Positions 55,099 through 62,553 of a stretch of 62,553 nt of DNA are shown here, piece after piece. The notes under the pieces are model-generated. The model was not told where the DNA came from, did no database searches, and worked only from the letters and a program-made list of their open reading frames with translations. A program made the position numbers and the translations under genes. Within the stretch, counting starts at the first letter, position 1. The number at the start of each line of letters is the position of its first letter. This stretch comes from Pseudomonas lactucae (GTDB lineage Bacteria > Pseudomonadota > Gammaproteobacteria > Pseudomonadales > Pseudomonadaceae), in assembly GCF_016937615.1 (NCBI RefSeq), contig NZ_JAFHKI010000045.1, positions 1 through 62,553 of the forward strand, read 5' to 3'.

Positions 55099-55506
55099 TT
55101 ACTGGAGGGTCACGGTCAGCGCAATCATATCGGAGTAGTTTGGGCCAGACTCTCCACTGCTTGAATAGCCGACATATATTGTGTTGCCTGCATAGGGTTC
55201 CAGCGCCTCTTTGGGGATTTTGACCATAAGGCCGCTGAATGGATGCCAGGTTTCCGTACTCTCACCAGGTGCGACGCGGTACTCGCCTGTATCAATCGAA
55301 AAATGTCGACTGCCTGACCAGCTTGTATCTTCCGGGTCTTCCGGACGCTCGCAGATCATCGCATACACTGATCCATTGACTTGAGGTAACTGCTTCGAGC
55401 TTGGAACGCTCAGTTCCAACGCCTCGGTTAGTTTCGCAACGGCGGCTGTTCCTTGATCACCGGCACCGGTGGCGGGCGGATTCAAGGTGGGGAGTGGTAA
55501 GGCCAT
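55099..55506 (-). CDS. Small protein of unknown function, second gene of the SOS-box cassette
   Basis: A 135-residue protein I do not recognise. There is no signal peptide or membrane helix. The N-terminus is Pro-rich (MALPLPTLNPPATGAGD). Residues about 60-135 look beta-rich (SVYAMICER, RHFSIDTGEYRVA, HPFSGLMVKIPKEAL, NTIYVGYSSSGES, DMIALTVTLQ), as in small immunoglobulin-like or binding domains. The start at 55506 is chosen because GGAGGAA lies eight bases upstream; the longer reading adds 17 unlikely residues. It follows the phospholipase-like gene by 134 bases on the same strand, so the two are probably co-expressed. Partner, immunity or carbohydrate-binding roles are guesses. Confidence 0.7.
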   Translation of the reverse strand: MALPLPTLNPPATGAGDQGTAAVAKLTEALELSVPSSKQLPQVNGSVYAMICERPEDPEDTSWSGSRHFSIDTGEYRVAPGESTETWHPFSGLMVKIPKEALEPYAGNTIYVGYSSSGESGPNYSDMIALTVTLQ

Positions 55507-55541
55507 GATTAGGTTCCTCCGGACAGGTATAGCAGCATGTG

Positions 55542-55575
55542 TCTCTTCAAGAGCCAACGGCTTGGCCCTGAAGAG
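55542..55575 (-). other. Hairpin between the two cassette genes
   Basis: CTCTTCA/TGAAGAG and GCCAA/TTGGC form a stem between the phospholipase-like gene and the small gene. It has no T run, so it is more likely an RNA processing or pausing structure than a terminator. Confidence 0.45.
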
Positions 55576-55640
55576 TGTTATCCGCCGAGGAGTTCTCGTG
55601 CGTAACTGTCAATAGTTACAGTGGCGACAAGCGGTATTAC

Positions 55641-56795
55641 CTACGCAGGGTTGTTTGGTTTGTAGTCCTTGAGCAACAAATACGTACTCCACCCCCACCA
55701 GTCATTGGTCCAGCGCTTGTCGTTCAGGTCATTCACGTCCTTGCGACGCAGCACCGTGTCACCCTCCACTTTGAACAACGGCGAAAAGTTGTTCGCCGGG
55801 TTTTGCGCGGCGTTCAAGTCCGGTACATACAGCGGCGCCTTGAAATTGGCCGGTGAGGGCGTTGCACCGCTGATAAAGGTTTCGAAGATTTCGTCGGCGG
55901 ACGCTTGAACCGCACGTTTGACCTGTGCCCGATTAGCCGCATCGAGGGTGTCGAAGTAGCGTTTGTCCCCATAGGCGTGCCACTTATCGCCCATGGCATT
56001 TTGCACCTTGAGCCCGAATTTGCTGTCTTCGTCGTGCATGAAGCGGCTGATCAGCGAACCGAGGTCGCTGGGCGTCACTACTGCGGCCAATTGCTTGCGC
56101 GGCACGCGCAGATGGCCTGCGGAAAACAGGTCGGTCAAAAAGTGATCAGCAAAGCCGTTCATGGCGTAGGCCAGCTCCAATGCCTGGTCGGTGCCGGTCT
56201 GGTGCGCCACCACTGCTTGTTGCAGCGCTGCGGTATGCCCTGCGAGGTACGCCGACAAGGCCCATTCACCGAAGTGATCGGCATTGTCCGCCGCCAGTTT
56301 CAGGTAGCGCCCCAAGGGGATCAGCGCCGAGACCGCACTGCCGCCTCCGGTGATGCGGTTCCATTCCTCGGACAACGTATCACCGAGGGCATCGTAGGCT
56401 TCGTGGGGTTGTTTGCCAGCCTTGATCGCCTGGTTGACCGCGTTGATCTCCGTTTGCATCACGGCGAGAATCTTGCCGGCCTCCGTCCGTGATGCCGGCA
56501 ATGCCGCCAACGAGCTGAAGGCGGCGGTGAAGCGTTGTACGCGCTCGGCGGGGGAGGCGCCATCGCTGATGGGCTGGCCGGGAATGCCATAGAAATCACC
56601 GCCCAGAGCGATCACCTGGCCGTAGGTCAGCGCCAGCCCGTTGAGCAGGTGCAGCTCGATTTGGCGTGCGGGAATCGCCGGGGCGTCCTTGGCGAAGCGC
56701 AACAGGGTATCGTCGCCGATGGCGGTGTGTTCACCACCTTCGAAACGCAGGGTAGGTGGGTTCTTCTCGGGGGCTGCGAGTTCAAGACCTGACAT
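55641..56795 (-). CDS. Zinc-dependent phospholipase C-like protein under a LexA-type promoter
   Basis: A 384-residue protein. The central region has the histidine/aspartate pattern of the zinc phospholipase C / S1-P1 nuclease fold: DNADHFGEWALSAYLAGHT near residues 175-195 and FADHFLTDLFSAGHLRVPR near residues 215-233. The C-terminal quarter (WHAYGDKRYFDT; WTNDWWGWSTYLLLKDY) is typical of a soluble secreted or cargo enzyme. There is no signal peptide, so it is either released by lysis or carried by a secretion machine. It matches my memory of a metal-dependent phosphatidylcholine-type phospholipase C of P. fluorescens, but the substrate is not proven. AAGGAG lies six bases before the ATG. A LexA box covers its promoter. 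Confidence 0.75.
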   Translation of the reverse strand: MSGLELAAPEKNPPTLRFEGGEHTAIGDDTLLRFAKDAPAIPARQIELHLLNGLALTYGQVIALGGDFYGIPGQPISDGASPAERVQRFTAAFSSLAALPASRTEAGKILAVMQTEINAVNQAIKAGKQPHEAYDALGDTLSEEWNRITGGGSAVSALIPLGRYLKLAADNADHFGEWALSAYLAGHTAALQQAVVAHQTGTDQALELAYAMNGFADHFLTDLFSAGHLRVPRKQLAAVVTPSDLGSLISRFMHDEDSKFGLKVQNAMGDKWHAYGDKRYFDTLDAANRAQVKRAVQASADEIFETFISGATPSPANFKAPLYVPDLNAAQNPANNFSPLFKVEGDTVLRRKDVNDLNDKRWTNDWWGWSTYLLLKDYKPNNPA

Positions 56796-56834
56796 GTTAG
56801 CTCCTTGCTATGTCGTAGGAATCTTCCTTGATAA

Positions 56835-56850
56835 CTGTATGTATATACAG
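56835..56850 (-). promoter_or_regulatory. LexA (SOS) box
   Basis: CTGTATGTATATACAG, a CTG-N10-CAG site within an almost perfect 20-bp palindrome (AACTGTAT and ATACAGTT arms). It lies 40-55 bases upstream of the phospholipase-like ATG and eight bases downstream of the -10 box, covering the transcription start. It matches the gamma-proteobacterial LexA consensus very closely. Confidence 0.85.
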
Positions 56851-56858
56851 TTGATTCG

Positions 56859-56886
56859 AGTATATGTCGGGAAATTCCTACGTCAA
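56859..56886 (-). promoter_or_regulatory. Sigma-70 promoter of the SOS-box cassette
   Basis: Minus-strand TTGACG (56886-56881) and TATACT (56864-56859) with a 16-base spacer. Near-consensus, so strong once LexA is removed. Confidence 0.75.
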
Positions 56887-56933
56887 GGACACGCTTATCA
56901 ACAAGTCTGAAGATGAAGGTCGATGAATTGCAG

Positions 56934-56971
56934 TTGACGAATTTTTTTATAGTTGTACGATGACGTACGAC
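56934..56971 (+). promoter_or_regulatory. kdgD promoter with overlapping GntR operator
   Basis: TTGACG (56934-56939), a 16-base spacer and TACGAT (56956-56961). GTTGTACGATGACGTACGAC (56952-56971), an inverted repeat with one mismatch and a 4-base centre, overlaps the -10. This is the form of a FadR-type GntR operator. A matching half-site lies upstream of the GntR gene. Confidence 0.65.
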
Positions 56972-57029
56972 ATCACCAAAACCGACAACAATCTTTCGAC
57001 AGAAAGTCTTTACCCAGGGTGTTCGAATA

Positions 57030-57941
57030 ATGAATCCACAAGAACTGAAGTCCATCCTTTCCCACGGTCTGCTGTCTTTCCCCGTGACCGATTTCAATGC
57101 CCAGGGTGACTTCCACCAGGCGGGCTACATCAAGCGCCTTGAGTGGCTAGCCCCTTACGGCGCCACTGCTCTGTTCGCTGCCGGCGGCACCGGTGAGTTT
57201 TTCTCCCTGGCCGCCAGCGAATATTCCCAAGTGATAAAGACCGCTGTTGATACCTGCGCCACCAGCGTGCCGATCCTCGCGGGTGTCGGCGGTGCTACCC
57301 GCCAGGCGATCGAATACGCGCAAGAAGCCGAACGCCTCGGCGCCAAGGGCCTGCTGCTGTTGCCGCACTACCTCACCGAAGCCAGCCAGGACGGCGTTGC
57401 CGCCCACGTTGAAGCGGTCTGCAAATCGGTAAACATCGGCGTGGTGGTCTACAACCGCAACGTGTGCCGCCTGACCGCGCCGCTGCTGGAACGCCTGGCC
57501 GAGCGTTGCCCGAACCTGATCGGCTACAAGGACGGCCTGGGTGACATCGAGTTGATGGTGTCGATTCGTCGTCGTCTCGGCGACCGTTTCAGCTACCTCG
57601 GCGGCCTGCCGACCGCAGAGGTTTACGCCGCTGCCTACAAGGCCCTGGGCGTACCGGTGTACTCCTCGGCGGTGTTCAACTTCATCCCTAAAACCGCGAT
57701 GGACTTCTACCACGCGATTGCCAAGGACGATCACGCCACCGTTGCCAAGATCATCGATGACTTCTTCCTGCCGTACCTGGACATCCGTAACCGCAAGGCC
57801 GGTTATGCGGTGAGCATCGTCAAGGCCGGTGCAAAAATCGTCGGCTATGACGCAGGCCCGGTGCGCACGCCGTTGACCGACCTGCTGCCGGAAGAATACG
57901 AAGCCCTGGCCGCGCTGATCGACAAGCAAGGCCCGCAATAA
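57030..57941 (+). CDS. kdgD: 5-dehydro-4-deoxyglucarate dehydratase
   Basis: A 303-residue Class I aldolase-like enzyme (DapA superfamily) that turns 5-keto-4-deoxyglucarate into 2-ketoglutarate semialdehyde, with loss of water and CO2. The Schiff-base lysine lies in IGYKDGLGD, and the barrel motifs include [17 protein letters not shown] and [12 protein letters not shown]. It is the first gene of a four-gene run for aldarate use. A GntR operator overlaps its promoter. Confidence 0.95.
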   Translation: MNPQELKSILSHGLLSFPVTDFNAQGDFHQAGYIKRLEWLAPYGATALFAAGGTGEFFSLAASEYSQVIKTAVDTCATSVPILAGVGGATRQAIEYAQEAERLGAKGLLLLPHYLTEASQDGVAAHVEAVCKSVNIGVVVYNRNVCRLTAPLLERLAERCPNLIGYKDGLGDIELMVSIRRRLGDRFSYLGGLPTAEVYAAAYKALGVPVYSSAVFNFIPKTAMDFYHAIAKDDHATVAKIIDDFFLPYLDIRNRKAGYAVSIVKAGAKIVGYDAGPVRTPLTDLLPEEYEALAALIDKQGPQ

Positions 57942-57995
57942 CTTATCTACAAGGCCGCTGAGTAATCAGCGGCCTTTTGCGTCAGGAGAAGATTC

Positions 57996-59441
57996 GTGTC
58001 CCAAGCCAAGCGTTTTGAAAACTATATCAACGGTCAGTGGGTGGCCGGCGCCGACTATTGCGCCAATATCAACCCATCGGAGTTGTCCGATGTCATCGGC
58101 GAGTACGCCAAGGCCGACGTCGTACAGGTCAACGCCGCTATCGATGCTGCCCGCGCCGCGTTCCCGGCCTGGTCCACCTCCGGGATTCAGGCTCGCCACG
58201 ATGCGTTGGATAAAGTCGGCAGCGAAATTCTCGCGCGCCGCGAAGAACTCGGCACCCTACTGGCCCGTGAAGAGGGCAAGACCCTGCCCGAGGCCATCGG
58301 CGAAGTAACCCGTGCCGGTAACATCTTCAAATTCTTCGCCGGCGAGTGCCTGCGTCTGTCCGGTGACTACGTGCCGTCGGTGCGTCCGGGTGTCAATGTC
58401 GAAGTGACCCGCGAAGCCCTCGGCGTGGTCGGCTTGATCACCCCGTGGAACTTCCCGATTGCCATCCCTGCGTGGAAGATCGCCCCGGCCCTGGCCTACG
58501 GTAACTGCGTGGTGATCAAGCCGGCCGAACTGGTACCGGGCTGTGCCTGGGCCCTGGCGGAAATCATCTCCCGCGCCGGTTTCCCGGCCGGCGTATTCAA
58601 CCTGGTGATGGGCAGCGGCCGTGTAGTCGGCGATGTGCTGGTCAACAGCCCGAAAGTCGACGGCATCAGCTTCACCGGTTCCGTCGGTGTGGGGCGTCAG
58701 ATCGCTGTCAGCTGCGTGTCGCGCCAGGCCAAGGTGCAGCTGGAAATGGGCGGCAAAAACCCGCAGATCATTCTCGACGACGCCGACCTCAAGCAGGCTG
58801 TCGAGCTGTCGGTACAGAGCGCGTTCTATTCCACCGGCCAACGTTGCACGGCATCGAGCCGTTTGATTGTCACCGCCGGTATTCACGACCAGTTCGTCGC
58901 GGCCATGGCTGAGCGCATGAAGTCGATCAAGGTTGGTCACGCGCTCAAAAGCGGTACCGACATTGGCCCGGTTGTGTCCCAGGCCCAGCTTGACCAGGAT
59001 ATGAAATACATCGACATCGGCCAAAGCGAAGGTGCACGGCTGGTCAGCGGTGGCGGCCTGGTGACCTGCGACACCGAAGGCTACTACCTGGCGCCGACGC
59101 TGTTTGCCGACAGCGAAGCCGAGATGCGCATCAGCCGTGAAGAAATCTTCGGCCCGGTGGCCAACGTAGTGCGCGTGGCGGACTACGAGGCGGCGCTGGC
59201 CATGGCCAACGACACCGAGTTCGGGTTGTCGGCGGGCATTGCCACCACTTCGCTGAAATACGCCAACCACTTCAAGCGCCACTCCCAGGCCGGGATGGTA
59301 ATGGTCAACCTGCCGACCGCCGGTGTGGACTATCACGTTCCATTCGGTGGCCGTAAGGGTTCCTCCTACGGGTCGCGTGAGCAAGGTCGCTATGCGCAAG
59401 AGTTCTACACCGTGGTGAAAACCAGCTACATCGGTTCGTAA
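57996..59441 (+). CDS. 2,5-dioxovalerate (ketoglutarate semialdehyde) dehydrogenase
   Basis: A 481-residue NAD(P)-dependent aldehyde dehydrogenase that oxidises the KdgD product to 2-oxoglutarate for the TCA cycle. The catalytic cysteine is in STGQRCTASSR, the general-base glutamate in LEMGGKNPQ, and the Rossmann motif is FTGSVGVGRQ. Length is normal. It begins 54 bases after kdgD. Given its neighbours, ketoglutarate semialdehyde is the natural substrate; other aldehydes cannot be excluded by sequence. Confidence 0.93.
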   Translation: MSQAKRFENYINGQWVAGADYCANINPSELSDVIGEYAKADVVQVNAAIDAARAAFPAWSTSGIQARHDALDKVGSEILARREELGTLLAREEGKTLPEAIGEVTRAGNIFKFFAGECLRLSGDYVPSVRPGVNVEVTREALGVVGLITPWNFPIAIPAWKIAPALAYGNCVVIKPAELVPGCAWALAEIISRAGFPAGVFNLVMGSGRVVGDVLVNSPKVDGISFTGSVGVGRQIAVSCVSRQAKVQLEMGGKNPQIILDDADLKQAVELSVQSAFYSTGQRCTASSRLIVTAGIHDQFVAAMAERMKSIKVGHALKSGTDIGPVVSQAQLDQDMKYIDIGQSEGARLVSGGGLVTCDTEGYYLAPTLFADSEAEMRISREEIFGPVANVVRVADYEAALAMANDTEFGLSAGIATTSLKYANHFKRHSQAGMVMVNLPTAGVDYHVPFGGRKGSSYGSREQGRYAQEFYTVVKTSYIGS

Positions 59442-59539
59442 GACGCACTACCCAGTGGGAGCCGGATGCCTGCCGGTTCCCACAACAAAAACAGAAAACC
59501 ATTACCCGCAAAAAAAATAATTAGTGGGAGTACATCTAC

Positions 59540-60904
59540 ATGCAAGCGACCAAGCCGACCCACGTCCGCTATTTGATCCTGCTCATGCTGTTCCTGGTGA
59601 CCACGATCAACTACGCCGACCGGGCCACCATCGCCATCGCGGGCTCCAGCCTGCAAAAAGACCTCGGCATCGACGCGGTCACCCTCGGTTATATCTTCTC
59701 CGCATTCGGTTGGGCCTACGTGGCCGGGCAAATTCCCGGTGGCTGGCTGCTCGATCGTTTCGGCTCGAAAAAGGTCTATGCCCTGAGCATCTTCACCTGG
59801 TCACTGTTCACCGTGCTGCAAGGCTATGTCGGTGAGTTCGGTGTCTCCACCGCAGTGGTTGCGCTGTTCATGCTGCGTTTCATGGTGGGCCTGGCCGAAG
59901 CGCCGTCCTTCCCGGGTAATGCGCGAATTGTCGCCGCCTGGTTCCCCACCGCTGAACGCGGCACGGCATCGGCGATCTTCAACTCGGCGCAATACTTCGC
60001 CACGGTGTTGTTCGCGCCGCTGATGGGTTGGATCGTCTACCGCTTCGGCTGGCAGCACGTGTTTATCGTGATGGGCGTGATCGGCATTCTGTTCTCACTG
60101 GTCTGGCTGAAAGTTATCCACAGCCCGCGCCAGCACCCGATGATCAACGAAGCCGAGTTCAATCACATCGCCGCCAATGGCGCGATGGTCGATATGGATC
60201 AGGACAAGGGCAAGGGTAAGAAAACCGACGGGCCGAAGTGGGATTACATCCGTCAACTGCTGACCAACCGCATGATGCTGGGTGTTTACCTGGGCCAGTA
60301 CTGCATCAACGGCATCACCTACTTCTTCCTGACCTGGTTCCCGGTGTATCTGGTGCAGGACCGTGGCATGACCATCCTCAAGGCCGGTTTCATTGCCTCC
60401 TTGCCGGCGATTTGCGGGTTTATTGGCGGCGTGCTGGGCGGGGTGATTTCCGACTATCTGCTGCGCAAGGGCCATTCGCTGACCTTCGCGCGCAAGGCGC
60501 CGATCATTGCCGGTTTGCTGGTGTCCAGCAGCATCATTGCGTGTAACTACGTCGACGTAGAGTGGATGGTGGTGGGTTTCATGGCCTTGGCCTTCTTCGG
60601 CAAGGGCGTTGGCGCACTCGGTTGGGCGGTGGTATCCGACACCTCGCCGAAACAAATCGCCGGCCTCAGTGGCGGCCTGTTCAACACCTTCGGTAACCTG
60701 GCCTCGATCACCACCCCGATCGTGATCGGCTATATCATCAGCACCACCGGCTCGTTCAAATGGGCCCTGGTGTTCGTCGGCGCCAACGCGCTGGTGGCGG
60801 TGTTCAGCTACCTGGTCATCGTCGGCCCGATCAAGCGTGTAGTACTCAAAGAGCCGCCAAGCAAGGGGCCGGAGTTGAACAACCTAACCCAAGCGCATTC
60901 CTGA
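59540..60904 (+). CDS. gudP: MFS permease for galactarate/glucarate
   Basis: A 454-residue anion:cation symporter (ACS) family transporter of the GudP/GarP type, with twelve helices. The N-terminus [20 protein letters not shown] and the [19 protein letters not shown] loop are typical. [18 protein letters not shown] is the ACS signature. It should import D-galactarate and D-glucarate with protons. It is third in the operon, 98 bases after the dehydrogenase; garD begins 12 bases after its stop. Confidence 0.92.
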   Translation: MQATKPTHVRYLILLMLFLVTTINYADRATIAIAGSSLQKDLGIDAVTLGYIFSAFGWAYVAGQIPGGWLLDRFGSKKVYALSIFTWSLFTVLQGYVGEFGVSTAVVALFMLRFMVGLAEAPSFPGNARIVAAWFPTAERGTASAIFNSAQYFATVLFAPLMGWIVYRFGWQHVFIVMGVIGILFSLVWLKVIHSPRQHPMINEAEFNHIAANGAMVDMDQDKGKGKKTDGPKWDYIRQLLTNRMMLGVYLGQYCINGITYFFLTWFPVYLVQDRGMTILKAGFIASLPAICGFIGGVLGGVISDYLLRKGHSLTFARKAPIIAGLLVSSSIIACNYVDVEWMVVGFMALAFFGKGVGALGWAVVSDTSPKQIAGLSGGLFNTFGNLASITTPIVIGYIISTTGSFKWALVFVGANALVAVFSYLVIVGPIKRVVLKEPPSKGPELNNLTQAHS

Positions 60905-60915
60905 GAGGCACCGTG

Positions 60916-62469
60916 ATGCAGTTGATTGAACATGCCGACTCGCCACGCTCCATTCGTTTGCACGAGCGCGACAACGTAGTGATCGTGGTGAATGACCAGG
61001 GCGTACCGGCCGGGACCGAGTTCCCGGACGGCCTGGTGACGGTGGATTTCATCCCCCAGAGCCACAAGGTGACCCTGGAAGATATCCCCGAAGGTGGTCA
61101 GATTATTCGCTACGGCCAGACCATTGGTTACGCGTTGGCGCCGATTCCGCGCGGCAGTTGGGTCCAGGAAGATCAACTGCGCATGCCCACCGCGCCCCCT
61201 CTGGACAGCCTGCCACTGTCCACCGAAGTGCCGGAGCGTCAGGCGCCGCTGGAAGGCTTCACGTTCGAGGGCTATCGCAACGCCGACGGTACTGTGGGCA
61301 CGCGCAATATCCTGGGTATCACCACCACGGTGCAGTGTGTGACCGGGGTGCTGGACCATGCGGTCAAGCGCATCAAGGACGAGTTGCTGCCCAAGTACCC
61401 GCATGTCGATGACGTGGTGGCGCTGACCCATAGCTACGGCTGCGGGGTGGCGATCACCGCCACTGACGCTTACATTCCGATCCGCACCGTGCGCAATCTG
61501 GCGCGCAACCCGAACCTGGGAGGCGAAGCATTGGTGATCAGCCTGGGCTGCGAGAAATTGCAGGCCGGGCAGGTGATGCATGACAACGACAGCTCGGTCG
61601 ACCTGAGCGAGCCGTGGTTGTACCGGCTGCAGGATTCCAGCCACGGTTTTACCGAGATGATCGAGCAGATCATGGCGTTGGCTGAAACCCGCCTGAAAAA
61701 ACTCGACCAGCGCCGCCGCGAAACCGTGCCGGCCTCCGAGTTGATTCTGGGCATGCAATGTGGCGGCAGTGATGCGTTTTCCGGCATCACCGCCAACCCG
61801 GCGCTGGGCTACGCCTCGGACCTGTTGCTGCGGGCCGGAGCGACGGTGATGTTTTCCGAAGTCACCGAAGTACGCGATGCCATCTACCTGCTGACTTCTC
61901 GCGCGCAAACAAAGGAAGTTGCCGAAGAGCTGGTGCGTGAAATGGACTGGTACGACCGTTACCTGGCCAAGGGCGAGGCGGACCGCAGCGCCAATACCAC
62001 GCCGGGCAACAAGAAGGGTGGGTTGTCGAATATTGTCGAGAAGTCCTTGGGCTCCATCGTCAAATCCGGCAGCAGCGCGATCAACGGCGTGCTCGGCCCT
62101 GGCGAACGGTTCAAGGGCAAGGGTTTGATCTTTTGCGCCACGCCGGCCAGTGATTTTGTGTGCGGTACCTTGCAACTGGCGGCGGGGATGAACCTGCATG
62201 TGTTCACGACCGGGCGTGGCACGCCTTACGGGCTGGCGATGGCGCCGGTGGTGAAAGTCTCGACGCGTACGGAGTTGGCGCAGCGCTGGCCGGATCTCAT
62301 CGATATCGACGCCGGGCGCATCGCCACCGGGCGGGCGACTATCGAGGAGCTGGGCTGGGAGTTGTTCCACTTCTACCTGGATGTGGCCAGCGGCAAGAAG
62401 CAGACCTGGGCGGAGCATCACAAGCTGCACAACGACATCACCTTGTTCAACCCGGCGCCGATTACCTGA
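60916..62469 (+). CDS. garD: D-galactarate dehydratase
   Basis: A 517-residue iron-dependent dehydratase of the GarD/UxaA family that makes 5-keto-4-deoxyglucarate from galactarate, feeding KdgD. An SAF-like N-terminal domain (residues 1-100) is followed by the altronate-dehydratase-type body: [52 protein letters not shown] and [16 protein letters not shown]. Length is normal. The ATG at 60916 is preferred over a GTG one codon earlier. Glucarate dehydratase itself (gudD) is not in the window. Confidence 0.94.
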   Translation: MQLIEHADSPRSIRLHERDNVVIVVNDQGVPAGTEFPDGLVTVDFIPQSHKVTLEDIPEGGQIIRYGQTIGYALAPIPRGSWVQEDQLRMPTAPPLDSLPLSTEVPERQAPLEGFTFEGYRNADGTVGTRNILGITTTVQCVTGVLDHAVKRIKDELLPKYPHVDDVVALTHSYGCGVAITATDAYIPIRTVRNLARNPNLGGEALVISLGCEKLQAGQVMHDNDSSVDLSEPWLYRLQDSSHGFTEMIEQIMALAETRLKKLDQRRRETVPASELILGMQCGGSDAFSGITANPALGYASDLLLRAGATVMFSEVTEVRDAIYLLTSRAQTKEVAEELVREMDWYDRYLAKGEADRSANTTPGNKKGGLSNIVEKSLGSIVKSGSSAINGVLGPGERFKGKGLIFCATPASDFVCGTLQLAAGMNLHVFTTGRGTPYGLAMAPVVKVSTRTELAQRWPDLIDIDAGRIATGRATIEELGWELFHFYLDVASGKKQTWAEHHKLHNDITLFNPAPIT

Positions 62470-62483
62470 GACCGAGTCGCCTG

Positions 62484-62553
62484 CAATCGGGGGCAAGCCC
62501 CCTCCCACACTCGAGCGCGTTTTCATGCTGGAACTCGGTCAAAGGTGGGAGGG
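62484..62553. repeat. REPIN, right half cut by the window edge
   Basis: AATCGGGGGCAAGCCCCCTC (62485 onward) and then GGTGGGAGGG running off the end of the window. The same family as 14221 and 45513. Confidence 0.75.

Noticed and set aside
55099..55138. A 40-base convergent overlap between the GntR gene and the small unknown gene
   Set aside because: Explained by a missing C near 55057. The corrected GntR frame ends at 55098, directly before the neighbouring gene.
60808..62526. A 572-codon open frame opposite garD
   Set aside because: Antisense shadow of a well-supported dehydratase; no motif or ribosome site.
1..62553. CRISPR arrays, prophage structural genes, insertion sequences, tRNA and rRNA genes
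   Set aside because: No regularly spaced direct repeats, transposase or integrase motifs, capsid/tail genes or tRNA cloverleaf sequences were recognised by eye. A systematic search could still find a tRNA that I missed.

Overview
The window looks like chromosomal DNA of a fluorescent pseudomonad (Pseudomonas fluorescens group). The evidence is its high GC content, protein families and gene order that match Pseudomonas chromosomes as I remember them (piuB-piuA-piuC-Sel1-speC; roxR-roxS-SIMPL-dpp; zapE-trpS-hydrolase-yhcB; rplM-rpsI-petABC-sspAB), and scattered REP/REPIN repeats with a GTGGGAGGGGGCTTGC-type core. Gene names rest on recognised motifs and order; no database search was run.

Layout. 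1-3.7 kb: fructose PTS operon (3' end of fruB, then fruK and fruA). 3.8-5.3 kb: a PhoD-like phosphatase. 5.4-12.0 kb: iron uptake (piuB, the PiuA TonB receptor, piuC, a Sel1-repeat protein). 12.1-12.6 kb: an RHH/ParE-RelE toxin-antitoxin pair. 12.7-14.1 kb: ornithine decarboxylase speC with an elaborate leader. 14.3-17.8 kb: an OpuC-type osmoprotectant ABC transporter. 18.1-19.7 kb: prfC. 19.8-21.0 kb: an MFS exporter. 21.2-33.8 kb: a large dipeptide locus with DppDF ATPases, DppBC permeases, four paralogous binding proteins and an OprD-type porin. 33.9-36.7 kb: an AT-richer, Ser-rich 946-residue toxin/effector-like protein. 37-41.6 kb: a SIMPL protein, the RoxSR redox two-component system and an SbmA-like ABC exporter. 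41.7-49.1 kb: yhcB, a hydrolase, trpS, zapE, a GlxA-type AraC regulator, a long-chain-type acyl-CoA dehydrogenase and a Tas-like aldo/keto reductase. 49.3-54.2 kb: core genes rplM-rpsI, petABC (cytochrome bc1) and sspAB. 54.3-62.5 kb: a galactarate/glucarate catabolic cluster (GntR regulator, kdgD, ketoglutarate-semialdehyde dehydrogenase, MFS permease, garD), split by a two-gene cassette on the minus strand.

Three things stand out. (1) The minus-strand cassette at 55.1-56.8 kb (zinc phospholipase C-like protein plus a small unknown protein) has a textbook SOS promoter: TTGACG/TATACT followed by a near-consensus LexA box. (2) The speC leader combines a 21-codon ORF ending inside a terminator-like hairpin, a second inverted repeat that pairs with the speC start codon, and a possible third pairing that would disrupt both. 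(3) Ten genes contain eleven single G/C losses. Restoring one base at each site gives full-length proteins of normal size, including the aminoacyl-tRNA synthetase TrpS, so these are most likely sequencing or assembly errors, not decay.

No tRNA, rRNA, CRISPR array, insertion sequence or prophage structural gene was recognised.
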